A stretch of DNA of 64,000 nt from Campylorhamphus procurvoides (taxonomy: Eukaryota; Chordata; Aves; Passeriformes; Dendrocolaptidae). This document shows positions 38,401 through 50,965 of this stretch, one piece after another. Below the pieces are notes generated by a model. That model had not been told where the DNA came from. It saw only the letters and a program-made list of their open reading frames with translations, and did not search any database. The translations under genes were made by a program, and so were the position numbers. The DNA is taken from assembly GCA_013396655.1 (NCBI GenBank), contig WBMV01001920.1, forward strand, positions 790,632 to 854,631, read 5' to 3'. Positions within the stretch are counted from its first letter, which is position 1; the number at the start of each line of letters is the position of its first letter.

Positions 38401-41400
38401 TGGGTGTTCAGAGATTGACATTAATGACATGTCATGCAAAAGTATCTCTTCCAGGACAGAATCTTATTCCTCCTAGTGCAGCACATGCAGTTATTGCTGT
38501 CTTCCACCCCAGAAGTGGCCGCATGTCTCATACTGGCTATGTATAAAGCAGTTTGTGAAACATGTCAAAACTCTCCAGCATGCAAGGCATTACAGAAATG
38601 TCAGACGGGATCTGAGCTATGACAAGCAGAGTGCATGGCATCATATTCCATCATGCAGCAGGGGATATAGAGATGCAAAATATGTTCCTGAGCTGAATAA
38701 GCCATTTAGACAAATTAAGGACTGAGGTGAACTTTTGTGTCCAAATTTAAACCAAAACTGGATCATAAGCCTTCTGACATCGGTCTGTCATAGGTACCTC
38801 ATGAAACTACCCTACCTCCATTGCCAGCAGCTGTTTTCTAGTGTAGGAGTTTAATTCATAGTTCCAATAACTGTAAAACACCCAAAAATTCAGGCAAAGC
38901 AAACAGGAAATCTTGTATCTCGACCATAGCAGGGTGAGTCATTTCAATACTCAGGGCACTATACAACCTCAGACCCCAATGATTACTTTTCATTTCTCTT
39001 TTGATCTCATGGGACTTTTTATTTTTTGGACCTGCCCTGTGAGAAAGCATTTCAGATGTGAACATTTTCTTAGGTCTTCTTGCTTCTTCATGATTTGTGG
39101 TTAACATGGTTCTGGAGAAACACAGCAAAAATATCTCTGGTTAGCCCAGCGTAACCTAATGTAGTCCAGCTGCAGCCCCTGAGCACCAAATTGCAACATC
39201 TAAAGATTTTTCAGGCCAAGTAATACCTCATCACATCCAGTCACCACCTCCACCTGGAGCAGAGGGAAGGGGGGAGCCCCAGCAAGAGGTGAATGATTTA
39301 TTTTGGCTTAGTTTGCATCCACGGGAGAGAGACCCCAATTGCAATGCAGGGACAGTCACCATCTCTGCTCTTAGGCAGGAGCTGCAGCAGTGTTAGCCAG
39401 AGAGCCTGAACTCTCCATCTCTTACTGGTTACAGTGGTGAGTCTATGGAGCCTCATGCTTGCAGATACTGTTCAGCAGCAGGTATCTGCAATCTGTATTT
39501 CTCTTTACCGTGGGAAGGGCTGGTCATGGGGAGGGGCATGCAGAGGGCAATGGCTTTACTCCTCTCTGAAGGGTATATGTAGTTCCTTAAAACCAAGCAT
39601 TTGGCAGCGTCAGCATGCACCAGGGCTTCAGGTCGCACAGACTGGAGCTCCCATCAGACTGGCCAGCATAGGTAGCACTGGGTGTGCAGACAGGACAGCT
39701 GGCTTCATGTGTAACAGTAACTCGAGTTCACTCAGCTTCGCAGGAAGGATTTACTGAGCTCTCTGTTATGTGACTGTGTGGCTAGACAGTTCAAAGCTGC
39801 TTTGGCTACCCGTGCATCAGCTGCACTCAATGCCTAGAGTCAATTGGGAATGTTTGATTGTCAAAACATTTTGGTGTCAAGGGCCTCTCCACACCCTCTG
39901 GTGTGATGTGATCCCTGGCTAATAGGCTGAGCTTGACTTTTGGAAGCCCATCCCAGTGCCATTTAGACTTGCACAGAGAAAGGGTAAAATACCACTCTTT
40001 CAAAATGATAACTGCTGTACCTGCTGGGGTGAGTGAGGTGCTGGATATGCAAGGTTTGAAGTAACAAGCAAGTAACTAAACTCAATCATCTGCTGCGGCA
40101 AATGATTGAACTGAAGACAGCAGAGCCCAGACCTGCCTGTCTCACCAGGTGTTCTTGAAGATAACCAGAGAAACTGTTTCTTATTTTGGGGATTTTATTC
40201 CCCTCTGCTTTAGTTCTTTTAGATTTTTGGTCCAGGCTTGCCCAGAATCCTGGCTACAGGTTTGGGTCCCCAGTGCTCAACTATGGCTCAGTGATCCAAG
40301 TTCAGCTGTTGCCATGTCAGGATTTGGAGCTGTTCAGCTCCTCATGTGCACCCCAGAAGAGGAGCTTGTGGTGGAGAAAAATCTGCTTCCTCACCCAATT
40401 CCTGAGATAGAAATGACTGCACCATTTTTGGGGTGCAGCCCACCCAAGTAACAAGTGGCAAAAGCTGGCAGGTCTCACACACTCTGCTCTGTACCCTCCA
40501 GTATCTGTGCTGTGAAGGGGCACAAGCAGCTGCTGCTGACATTCCAGAGTGCCCAGCTCCATAACTAACCTGGCAATCTCCCTCCTGGTCCCCGCTCTGT
40601 GTTCATTGGGATATCACAGCCATCTGCAGCCCCAGTGACTGGCAGCAGCAGCACAGTGACTCACCTGGCCTGGCTCTCCTTGCACTAGATCTTGCTATCA
40701 AGATGATAATCTGCCGGTAATTTTTGCTCCAGCTGAGTGCTGTAGACTGCTGTCACGCATCCTGCTCTCCCTGTAGGCAGAAAGCTTCCCTCAAGTTACC
40801 CCACCCTTGGTGTACCCACAGCCTCTGGCCACTCTCCAGCACATTGGCTGTTTTGAAAACCAAAAACCTCTGCCCTAGTACCTAATTTCAGGCATTAGGC
40901 TCTGGAGACCAGTGAGGTGCCATGGAGAGATTCAGGAAAGGGCATTTTTGTGGAGATTGCAATGCTGAGCCATTCACCATTCAGGCAGGGAGGTGGTACC
41001 CATGCTGTCCTGCTGAGAACAGGCATTACAGTTAATGTTGAGCAGCTTTCCCTAAAAGTTCTCTCCTGGCTCCCTTGTGCACAGGGAAGGACATGTCAAA
41101 TCACAGCTCAGCAGTAGGAGAAGCCATTACACCTTTATCAGCTCAGAGGCACAGACTAAGAACTGTGAAATGCAGATGTGTTTTGAGGACTGTGTGTCCT
41201 ACTGTCTTCTCTATTTCTTCTGTCACCCATTTACCTCCCTTTTCTTTCTCCCCTCTGTCTCTCATTTTTGATGTTATAGATGAAATAGGGGTTTTGTTTA
41301 GAGAGGATGCTATACTGCAGGTCTGGGTGGATAACTCACTAGTTCATTCCATGCAGGACTGAACAGCTATGAGTCCAGCCTGATTTCGTACAATAGAGGT

Positions 41401-42149
41401 ACCAAGAGGTGCTTTCAGAACTGATTTCCCTGGTCTGACTTTAAGATTTGGGGTTTTTGGTAGCATTTAAGAAAAAAAGCGTAAGAAATTAAATGGCTTT
41501 GTTTCTTCTCCTTATTCCTGGGAGGAGCTCCATGTTGAGCACCTGAATAATTTATCAGTTTGAAGGGGGGATCCTTTATGTCCTTGGAAAGGGAATCTGG
41601 GCCATCTCCTTTGCTGAACAGTGAACAATGCTGAAGATGCAAAGCTGTGCCATGAGCCTTGAGCCCTGCAGTGATACTTCCAGGGATGGCATGAGCCTCA
41701 GGAGAAGGAACAGACTTCTCTGTTCCTAGGGGAAAGGCATCCCTTATCCATAGTGATATCAAAGCTATAAGCTAAGCTGCAGGGTCTAACTGATGCTATA
41801 AGAGCATCTTAAGGCTGATTTAGAAGTTTCTGGGGTTTTTCTTAGCTGGGATTGTCAGGCTCCTTAATGATGTGTTTCTGTTTCACAGTTACTAGTAACA
41901 CAGGAAAGCAAACATCCCTTTCATATGTGAATCCATAAACCAGAAGTAGAGACAAGGATGATGTGAATGGTGTCATCTTGCATATTCCTTTCCTGTGGAC
42001 CCCTTTGATTTAATTTACATTATTATTTATTTCAGGGTGACTAGTGTCCTACCTTGCCATGGAGGTCAATGGAAACTTAGTCGTCAACTTCATGCACAGG
42101 ATTTCAACCCATCTCTGTGATTAGTGAAATGAAATCCACAGCTTGGAAT
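35475..42149. other. Non-coding DNA, nothing specific seen
   Basis: No gene or identifiable repeat is visible. The 148-codon + frame at 35,922-36,368 lies in C-rich DNA, overlaps two other + frames, and its translation has no domain or signal I recognise. The interval is locally somewhat richer in G and C around 36,000-36,070 but shows no CpG enrichment. Confidence 0.5.
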
Positions 42150-42330
42150 AATTTATCCAGCATATCCAATCAAACACAAACATCCTCCGTGCTTGAAAAT
42201 AAATGAGGGTTGGAGGCAGCTAGCCTGCTGCAGAGGTTTGTGATAGATTGATGAGCTGAGAACAAGCTGCCACCCTCATCATCGCTGACTTCCCAGTCTG
42301 AGGAAGGGGATGCTGAGGCTAGAGGTGAAG
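42150..42330. promoter_or_regulatory. Candidate conserved non-coding element (weak)
   Basis: The block contains ggaataatttatcc, ccaatcaaacac and tagattgatgagct, words that match homeodomain/PBX-type sites, in non-repetitive sequence. The evidence is compositional only. Confidence 0.22.
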
Positions 42331-42924
42331 GACATACTTTCTGATAAGTGTTGCAGTGGGAGGTGAGAAATAAAAGCTCCCAGTGGAGGAGGAGGGAAAA
42401 AAAGGCAAGCTCTATCCTCTGTTAAACAGGGTACATTTTAGACAGAGCAGCTGCCTGACAGGCTTCTGCCACAGGGGTCAGGGCAGGAGCAGTGCTCTGC
42501 TTGCAGCACGTGTTATTGAACGCTACCCGCAGGTATCAGGGCAGCACAGACCAGGATTTCTGGCTGATACAATCTTTTTCCAGTCATGTGTGAAGGTAAG
42601 GGGCCTGTGAGATGAAAGCAAGCAATGGAATGGTTGACAAGGTCTGCCCTTGGTGAGATGTGGTAACACCAGTGCAGAAGGACTCACATCCCAGTAGCTT
42701 TTTTTTGGGATTAAAGCTGAAAATAAAGTATGAGTTTGAGTTCCCGTGTCACTATGCTGTGATCTTTAATCGGGAAATTCATGTTACTTGCCCTTTCCGC
42801 CCATAGCATGCCAGTTCCAGAAGCATGACACAGGTTCAGGCTGGGAGAGTAACATGCTTCTCCTCCTGCAGAGTAGCTGCACCATCAGCTGAACTGAGCT
42901 GTCACAGTCAGGGTGGGAGAGTGG

Positions 42925-43020
42925 TGCAGCTGTGGTTCAGCTGGTTATGCATTAAGCCAGGGCCAGTCGCTTGCACTTCTCTGCCAGTCTCAGTGTTCAT
43001 TAAGGTGAAATTCTAGTTTC
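42925..43020 (+). repeat. MIR-like core remnant
   Basis: The run gggccagtcgcttgcacttc followed by tctgccagtctcagtgttcattaaggtg parallels the MIR core 'gggcaagtcacttaacctctctgtgcctcagtttcctcatctgtaaaatg'. The upstream part (gtggttcagctggttatgcattaa) is less certain. It is an old, short copy. Confidence 0.42.
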
Positions 43021-43609
43021 CTGATTAGCAAAGGAAAGTTTGAAATGGTGAAGAGTATGTTGACTGAAAGTGATGAAGCCAGAAAAGAAAGCAAGCCTTT
43101 AACTGATCATTTTGAGCACACACTGTTTGTGAATGTTGAATTTAATCTTTTTTTATAACTGAGGCAAACCATACTTCTGAGAGTCTTTGTGATATGATGC
43201 ATTTTATAAATGATTAGCTGATGCTGTAGGTTTTACAACCAAAAAAGATTAAAGGGACATTTCAGGGCTGAGACCCTTTATCAAGCTGGGTGCTTAGCGA
43301 GTGAGGGATTTTTGAATTTGGTGCCACTTGTGTCATGTGCTTAAACACAGGTACACTGTGCTGGTGGGCAGCTGGCAGAAGCTGCTACCAAATGCAGACC
43401 AGGGGAGCCTGCTAGGCCTGTGCCCTGACAGCACTGCATTTTGAGCTATCTTCTGAAACGTCCTCTATCAGCACATGCTGGAGGTGCACAACTGCAGAAG
43501 GCAGGGGGAAACACTGTGCTGATCCCATGAATGGCTCGGGTCAGCATCTGCTGCCTAGAGGCTCTGATGGAAAAAGGTGGTATGAAGTTTTCTCTTCTTT
43601 CCAAAGGCA

Positions 43610-43760
43610 GCAGACAAATTAAACTGATTTCATAATTTGAAGCAACTTCTGGGATGCTCTAATTATGCATCTTCATTGGCGCTATATCTGAAACTCCAAA
43701 CCCACACAGTCTGAGTGATAAGTGCCTCTTACCGCCTGCCAGATGTCATGTCCTTTCTCA
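43610..43760. promoter_or_regulatory. Candidate conserved non-coding element with POU/homeodomain sites
   Basis: The block contains ctaattatgcatc at 43,658-43,670 (homeodomain core joined to a POU-like half site), then cattggcgctatatctg with a retained CpG, and further CpG in ttaccgcctgcc. It lies between recognisable repeats and is itself not repetitive. This combination is typical of vertebrate conserved enhancers, but conservation is not shown. Confidence 0.32.
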
Positions 43761-43861
43761 TCAGCCCCGGAGTGCTACTTGTGAGGGGTGGCTTCACCCT
43801 AACTGCTGTAAGGTCTCTTTATACCCTAAGAGGGAGAAGAAGGCTTGTAAGGGATAGAACT

Positions 43862-43947
43862 TGGGGTTGTCCAATGCAGGGCTAGGAACTGGACTTTGAT
43901 GATCCTTCTGAGTCACTTTCAACTCAGAATATTCAAGGATTCTGTGA
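43862..43947 (+). mobile_element. CR1 LINE 3' end (avian type)
   Basis: The sequence ends with the diagnostic CR1 3' UTR: ggactttgatgatccttctg, then tttcaactcagaatattc, then ggattctgtga ending at 43,947. Avian CR1 copies end in one or more ATTCTRTGA units, and here a decayed unit (attcaagg) precedes an intact one. Most CR1 insertions are 5'-truncated, so a short 3' fragment like this is expected. Divergence from consensus suggests an old copy. Confidence 0.75.
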
Positions 43948-46680
43948 AGCTGCAGTACCAACTGACTAGATTATGGTAGCTGTGGGAACCAGGTGCCTCT
44001 TTTGCTCTCTTAAATCAGTCTCTGGAAGCACATCCCTGTGAGATGAAAAGAGTCTCATCACTGCAGCCCAACTCTTACACAGAGGCATGGAAGCAATGTT
44101 GACTCTTCTAAGGCATTGTTCCATCAGCTCTTTTACAAGAAAATGTGAAAGATAGTTATTTTTAAGCAGTATCTAATTAAAAAAAAAAGATAAAAAGGAA
44201 GTGGTTAAGGGCATATTTTACTCTGCACTAATGAACTGTATATAGTCTAAATTTTTCAGATGTTTCAAAAACAGTCCCACAAAAAGCAAAAACACTTCAC
44301 AGAAATTTCTTTGATTCCTAGGTTGTTTCCTATGTGTTGGTGCTAAAGCAGAACCTCATTGAGCTGAGGATCTTTTCTTCTCCCCTTCCTCCCACTCCAC
44401 ACTGCCTTCTAACCACTGTCAGTGGGTAAAAATATTCATGTTTCCGTCCACTACCCTTCTGTGCATCTCACACTGGAGGTTTTTTTCCATTCCCCTGGGG
44501 TTGGGCAGGCCATGATTATCACTCTAATAGAGTTAATTAAGAGCCTAGAGGCCCTGATGCTTTGTTTTCTTTGGGACCAGATCTACAGCTTGGGCCCCTG
44601 AGCTACCTGCTCTGCCCCATCCCTTTCCCTGTAAAAACAGGCTGGCAAAATCTGGCAACTGGCTCTTCAGGAGCTGTGTGCACCCCCCGGCCTCAGCGTG
44701 CGCTATGGAATCAGATGTAGATGTCATGACAGAGCTCATCTTCGTGTCTCCTCCATGACATGAAGTTGAGCTCTGTTGGCTAACTTAAGCTCCCTGGAAA
44801 GGAATAAGTCCTTAATTGTGAATTGGACAATAGCTCAAACAAATAAAAATAACCTTACGAAATGAATCAGCAAGACAAGACATGTCCCCAAGAAGTCCAT
44901 CTCCAGGATGGGTTTGATGCTCAGTATGCCAGCAGAGCAGCAGTCTGCTCAGAGAGCAGGTGAAGACCATCAGGTTGAGGCTGTACTCCCTTATCCTTAG
45001 CACCTGGGAGAACCCAAAGTGAGCTTTTCCCCTTGGAACAGCCTCACTTGGCTCAGTGGGAATCTCTGAGAACAGGTAAGGACTTTTTTTAATAAATACA
45101 GGAGCACAGGGTCACTCCCAAATGTGGAATAAAATAATAAAGGGCTTTTATGTGGGAATTTTGCTGTCCTCTGGAGAGTTATAAAGATCAAAGACTTGAA
45201 ACAGTGGCTAATTGCAGGTGAGGTTACTCCTGTGAAACAATTAGCCCGTGTGTGTGCGTGTGAAAATGGAGAGGGTGCGTTATTAGCTAACTGAGGCATT
45301 TGCTATAAAACTGCCTCAATTTTAGGGGGTGTTAACTATTCCCTTGCTGAGTTATGATTCTTCTAAGTGACCAGTTTGAGTCAACAAAATCTTAGTACTG
45401 TTTCTTGGCTTATAACTGAAATATGAGTGCAAAGAGCATGCACAGGACTTAAATGATGGGGAAAAATGAGGATAAACTAGTGTGGTGTTCTGGAGAGGAG
45501 ACTATGTTCTTTCCTCTGTGAGAGCTGTTCATGTAGCAAAGAGGAAAATAGAGGTTTGAAAGATATAACTCAGGGGCCTTAAAGCCTTTGTCTCAAATCT
45601 TCACAGGGCTGTTCAATAACTTGAAGGATGAGAGTTTACTGTGACTATAATTTGAAATGGTCAAACCTACAAAACTAGGGTAAGAACAGACAGTTTTCCA
45701 TAAAACTGAGGGCCCCCAAGGAGGTTTTAGAGCCAGACAGTCAACTCCAATTTGTTTACTACTGCTGTGGAAACTCTGACAAACTGTAGGAAAAAAAATG
45801 TCCTTTAAAGTAGCAAGGAAGGATTTCAAAGGGAGGGAGTTGAGCTGGTAATTGAACAACAAAACAGCCTTGGGAAGTCATGTCTGAGAAAGGATGAGCA
45901 GAGCTGAACAAGCACAGCCCTCGGATCCAGGGCAGGCGATGTTCAGGAGACAAGGCCTGGGGCTGGCTCTGTGGTGAGCTCTGCCTGGTCAGAGGAGCAA
46001 ACCAACAAGAACAGCGAGGGATAGAAACTGAGATCTGATGTTTTCACAAAGGTAATGGCCTGATCTGGGGTCTTGTGTTTCTACCTCTAGAGGAAGGGCT
46101 GAAAAAAACAGGGAGAAGGGACAGGAGATTGGAGGACAGGGAATAGTTCTGTGGCAAAGCAAAGTGAAACACTCTGCTTATGAAAGTTGAGATAGTAAAG
46201 AGAATAGTGAAGAAGCAATACAATGGCAAATAACAAGGAAACTACACCTATTTTCCCTTTGCTTCTTTTCATATGAGAGAGTTGCTCGAGGGAGAGGCTA
46301 ACAACAAGCTTGGAAGTAACCAAAGAAAAGTCTGTATTAGTTTACTGTGCAGGTGATTTCTTTTCTTCCTGCTAGTATCTGTGAACTCTGCAGACTGATA
46401 AACTATGAAAAGGCTACTGACATACAGCTGAACCTGGGGGGCATATGGACTTGTAAAAGGGACACTAGTCACATTGTGCCATCATTGGAGTTCTTTATTC
46501 AGAGACAGGAAGCAAAAAAAAATCTGTATCCCTGTTCCCTCTTGGGCTTTTCAGGTTCTGTTTCACATCCTTAAAAAGTCTGAGGCAAGACACCTGTCCT
46601 CTGAGCTTTGGAACATGGCTGTGACTGGTACTTAACCCCACTTTTCACAACAGGTATCTCCTTTCCCTGCACCAATGGCC
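43948..46680. other. Non-coding DNA, nothing specific seen
   Basis: I see no gene, RNA or defined element. A short homopolymer-like A run lies near 44,178-44,190. Open frames on the minus strand (up to about 100 codons) show no domain. Confidence 0.5.
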
Positions 46681-46885
46681 TAATTGCATGCATGTATGTT
46701 GACACAGGGTGGAAAGAAGAAAGTCTTTAGTTAAGCAATTAGTTGCTGCCATTGCAGGCCCTGCCACTGGATAATTGAGCACCATTAAGTAATGTTTGGT
46801 TCTGAAATGTAGCAATTATCTCGGTAATTGTAAGGACGTTCCTTGAATTCTAACCCATTTTTATTGACGTGTTGAGTGTTTCTGC
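46681..46885. promoter_or_regulatory. Candidate homeodomain-rich enhancer/conserved element
   Basis: At least six homeodomain-type cores fall in about 150 bases: taattgc at 46,681, gcaattag at 46,735-46,742, ataattgag at 46,771-46,779, accattaag at 46,781-46,789, gcaattatc at 46,812-46,820 and gtaattg at 46,824-46,830. CpGs are kept next to two of them (tctcggtaattg, aggacgttcc). There is no simple repeat. Clustering of this kind is a usual feature of developmental enhancers. The target gene is not visible in the window. Confidence 0.38.
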
Positions 46886-47859
46886 TCCCATCTAAACTGC
46901 TGGACTGCCTGGTGTGAGACAGCGGGGAAGTGAAGAGGGAGAGGGAAGGAAGGTTGTTCATCACTGGGAGCGCCTGCCAAGAGCCAAAATTTGGTGGTGC
47001 TTTTTGTGTTGCACCTGATATTGAGCTGGTTTCACTCTGCCCACGTGAAGACCTCTCAGTCCGAGAAGGGAGATCTTCCCCTTCCTAAGACCAGAACAGA
47101 GATTGGGTGCTGGAGCATACTCTCTCTGGGCTAGCATTTGGCCTTGCCAGGTCTCTGCCTCTTTTCAAATATTCAAGTCCCTCTTGCACAGCACCAGTTC
47201 GCTTCTAACCTTGAAGGTTTACAGTCCAATCTCTCTCCTCTTCCAGGAGTGATCTGAGCTCCAAGGGGATGGGATTGGCCACTAGAGGGTAGCACAATTA
47301 AAAGCATAAGTCTCTTTTCTTGAAGCCTGGTTGTTCCGAGGGGTGCGCAGCAGGGATGCCTCCAGGATACCTGCTGACCAATGGATGGGGCAGGGCAGGA
47401 GCAGAAGCAAGCTCATGGTGAGAGAGGACTTGCCATGGTGAAGCAGGAGCACGTGGCAGTAGAAGAAAAGCAGGGCTCCCAGTGCTCCTCCTGCTCTTCC
47501 TGGCCACCATCCTCTTTGCTCCCACCTCATCGATGTCCAGGGTCCTAAAGGAGCCTTTTATCTTGGCTCTGCTACTGGCTTAGTGTAATGTCTTGATCCT
47601 GACTCTGACCCCAAGCTCAGAGCTGAGATACCGCCATGACAGATGGACAACACCAAGGTCTTTCTCTATTTTTTTTTTGAGTTAACACCTCTATAAAAGA
47701 CTTCTTGGGTTAAAAATATTAACGTATGGACTGTTCTTCTCTTGGCCTTTGCTGGCATTTACAAATTGCTATGCACACTAGTAGATGAGAATGTAAAAGG
47801 TTTTGAAAACCATACTATTGTATGAAAGGAGATAAATGAATGGCAGGTCACAAAAGAAT

Positions 47860-48260
47860 CAAGGTTTTAATTTTAAAGCATGCTTCTGGAGCCAAAGGTC
47901 AGAGTAGAGCCATCCTCCCTTGAACAAAATCCCCACCACAACACTGTATTAACATGATACTTAAAAATGCAGCTGCGCTCTCGGGTTAAAGTTCTGGCTC
48001 TGCAGAGAGCACACTCCGATAGGATCAGTTTCAAGGATGGAGAAATGTGGTGTCTGACGCACACTAAAATGTCTGTCTCCTGATCCGCTGTGCAGCAATG
48101 CATCAGGCACTTCTTGAAACGTGGGCTTTGCCAGCTGCCAGCACGCGCCAGGGACAGGGGGTTAGTTATGATGTTAATGTTGTTAATTGGGGGTATGGAG
48201 AAGTCTGTGAAGAAGGCAAATACTTTTCTTATAGTCGTGTGGCTCATTAGAGCAATTGTT
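47860..48260. promoter_or_regulatory. Candidate conserved non-coding block with retained CpGs
   Basis: The block has a raised number of CpGs for this window (gctgcgctctcggg, cactccgata, tgacgcacac, tgatccgctg, agcacgcgcc, tagtcgtgtgg). It also contains ATTA-type words (gatgttaatgttgttaattgg at 48,170-48,190). A 124-codon minus-strand frame (47,873-48,247) crosses it. The protein is unfamiliar and lacks a domain, so I do not call it a gene, though it is the frame here I would test first for coding conservation. Confidence 0.28.
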
Positions 48261-48949
48261 TAGCACTTGCACGGTGAAAGAACTTTTTATCTACAAGGGC
48301 ATTCGTAGCATGCCAAGAAGCCTTCTTGCTTCATGGGGGTCATGATGATGTTTCCTTGCTGTGTTTTGGGCAGCATCAGGCCACGAGCAGGTGCACTGCA
48401 ATAGTAGAGTACAGTGTTATGACACTGCTGTGAAAGAATCCAAGTGACTCAAGGTAGAAGTTTTTGATTGCGTAGAAAAGGGCCAACATGAAACTGATCC
48501 TCGCTAGTTGCAGGATATCACTGTGGTAGCAAGACAGAAGAGCACAGAGTGCTTGTTTAACTGTGAATATGCCTTTGTAGCTGTGGCCAAACTGTGGCCT
48601 TTGTGCTGCGTCTGCCCATTTTAAACCAAAAGATTTATTCACCAGATTGTGACCCATCAGGTTAATGCATCCTCAGCGGTTGTTGCTGGTCAGCTGCACC
48701 AAGCAAGGCTTAATCTGCTTGTGCCAGAATACCCTAAATGTGAAGTAACTCCCTGCCGGCTCTCATGCATACCCATTAACCTCCAGGAATCCTTGCGGTA
48801 TTTCCTCTTTTGGATATGTTTTATACTATTCTCTTCTCAGATATGTAATACCCTCAGAGGAGTGGGGGGGGGCAACATTTGACCCCCACCTTGTTGTTTT
48901 ACAGGCTGCCAAGTGATCTGGGGCTCTTGAGTTTGTGCTTTGGAGAAGA

Positions 48950-48970
48950 GTGTGTGTGTGTGTGTGTGTG
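48950..48970. repeat. (TG)10 microsatellite
   Basis: Ten uninterrupted TG dinucleotides occupy 48,951-48,970, preceded by a g. It is likely polymorphic in length in a population. Confidence 0.95.
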
Positions 48971-50879
48971 CAGGGTTATAGTCAGGTCTACAGTGAGGGT
49001 CATTCACTTCTGGAAAAAAGGTGTCCTTAGAGACAAGGGCAAGGAGGCAATGGACCTTGAGTGCACAAACCGCTCAGGAACTGAGAAGCACATTTATTCT
49101 GTGCCTTCCCTGGCAGCCTCCAGCTCCCCAGTGCCTTTTTCTACATTGCTTTGGGCTTGTGCTACATGAGCAGGACTTCCCAGGGATGGCCAGCAAAGAC
49201 CGGGAGGCTCTGGAGTGCCTTACTGAAGGAAATGAACATTGACCAGCTGGCAACATGGGTGTGAACCATTCCCCTGGACATCTGAAGCATGAGCAAGTAC
49301 TGTAGTGTGTTGAGCTGAGTTTGTTGGCTTTTTCTGTGTTGCCTTAGGGAACAAACAAGTCTCTTATTAGCCCTCAGGTGGCCTGGCCTGGGCTCTGTAT
49401 TCAGGATGGCACACTGCTTCCCTGGCCCGACCCTGACCCTGGAGCTCAACGGGAGGAAGATGACTGGGAGGGGGAGAGCATGGGGGCTATTTTTGCTCCC
49501 ATATCACTATCTAGTTAGACTCCAAGATGCTGTCCTTCACTGCTGTCTGCTGCCTCACTTGCTCCGTAGCTCTCAAGTGTTTATCATTGACAGGCTGTGA
49601 GCAGATGGACTGGCAAGAAGAGATAAATTTGACCCAAGAAGATGTCATTTGAGGAACAGCTGAGGCTAGTGTTTCACCAGATGTCCCAGCTTTAACCCAT
49701 TAGCAGCTTCAAGGAACTCAGCATTGTCAATGGCTTAAACACACTCCAATACCACACAGACAGGGCACAAAGGCTATTGTTACAATTTGCACAATAAGCA
49801 GATATTCCAGGTATTTCCAAGGGGACTGCCATAAACTCAAGCCAAACAGGCATGTGATGTGTACCACGGTTAATAGTGTCCTCTGCAAGTTTGGCTCAGA
49901 CAGCTAGAGTTAGTCTAAATGTTACCCCTTCAGTGCTAAATGAATCTGCTGGTGCATGAACCAGGAGATAACATGTTATGACAATACTGGCAACCTCTCT
50001 CAAAGGCGTTGATGTGATTGGGGTAGCTGGTTTTGCCCTTAGCAGATCTGTCTTGGGTGTCCCAAGAGTCACTGCTGCTTCTGCTGCCAGATTAAATGTG
50101 TAAGCATGTGCCTGGTGACAGTGTACCTCTGGCTCTGACAATGAGGATTGTTCATCATCAGATTGTGCCTAGGAAATACTGCAGAGTGGTGAATGAGCCC
50201 ACAAAAGTGGGTGGACATGCACACAGTCACTGAGTGAGAATGTTATGCAGAGTTGTACAGAGCACATTCCAGCAGCCTCAGTGCACAGCACTGAGCGCCA
50301 GTGTCTCTGCATCTGCACCCAGGGTTTCTATAACTTTGCTTGTGTGGTCCTCCAGGAAGGGTTGTCATCTGCCATTTAGATAAATTTAAGAAACCACGTT
50401 TAAATTGGTAAAAGGAAGTTGTGGCTGTAAGGTCATTCTTTACTGTAGAGATGTGAGATTTATGGATCTTTGAGCCAGTGAGACAAACTGGCTGTGGCCT
50501 GATCAGGAGAGTATCCCCACAGTGGCAGTATCTCCCATTTTCTACTGATGGCTTTATGCTTTTTTGTTGTAGGTGACTGTAACACTGGTTTTATTGGTTT
50601 TGGCAGCTCCTGCACTGGGACAGTGGCCAGTGTGGCAGGGACAGAGGCAGATGTCTGTTACTTGCCCATGGAACTTCTTGTTGTCAGTGTTGTGGAAAGC
50701 TAAACACTTTGGGGTTGTGTCCTATATGTAGTCTGAAAAAGACCAAGTTTACAGTGTCTCCTGTTAAATCCCAGCTTGTAACCTTTAGCTCTGATGAATC
50801 CACTACCATGTAAGCTCCCAACTGATATAGAAAGTCAAGGGGAAACTGAGCACCTTCTCATTAGCTGGTGTTTGTTAAC

Positions 50880-50965
50880 GGATGTTTTTCACCCCAGGCA
50901 AAACTGAGTCTAATCAAATTGCCGTTTTCAAATTAATTGCCTTGTTCAAGGCCTGATCTGGGAGA
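50880..50965. promoter_or_regulatory. Candidate conserved non-coding element (short)
   Basis: The block holds ctaatcaaattgccg at 50,910-50,924 and aaattaattgcc at 50,930-50,941, which are PBX/homeodomain-like words with a retained CpG, followed by ttgttcaaggcc. It is compact and non-repetitive. The inference rests on motif density. Confidence 0.28.
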
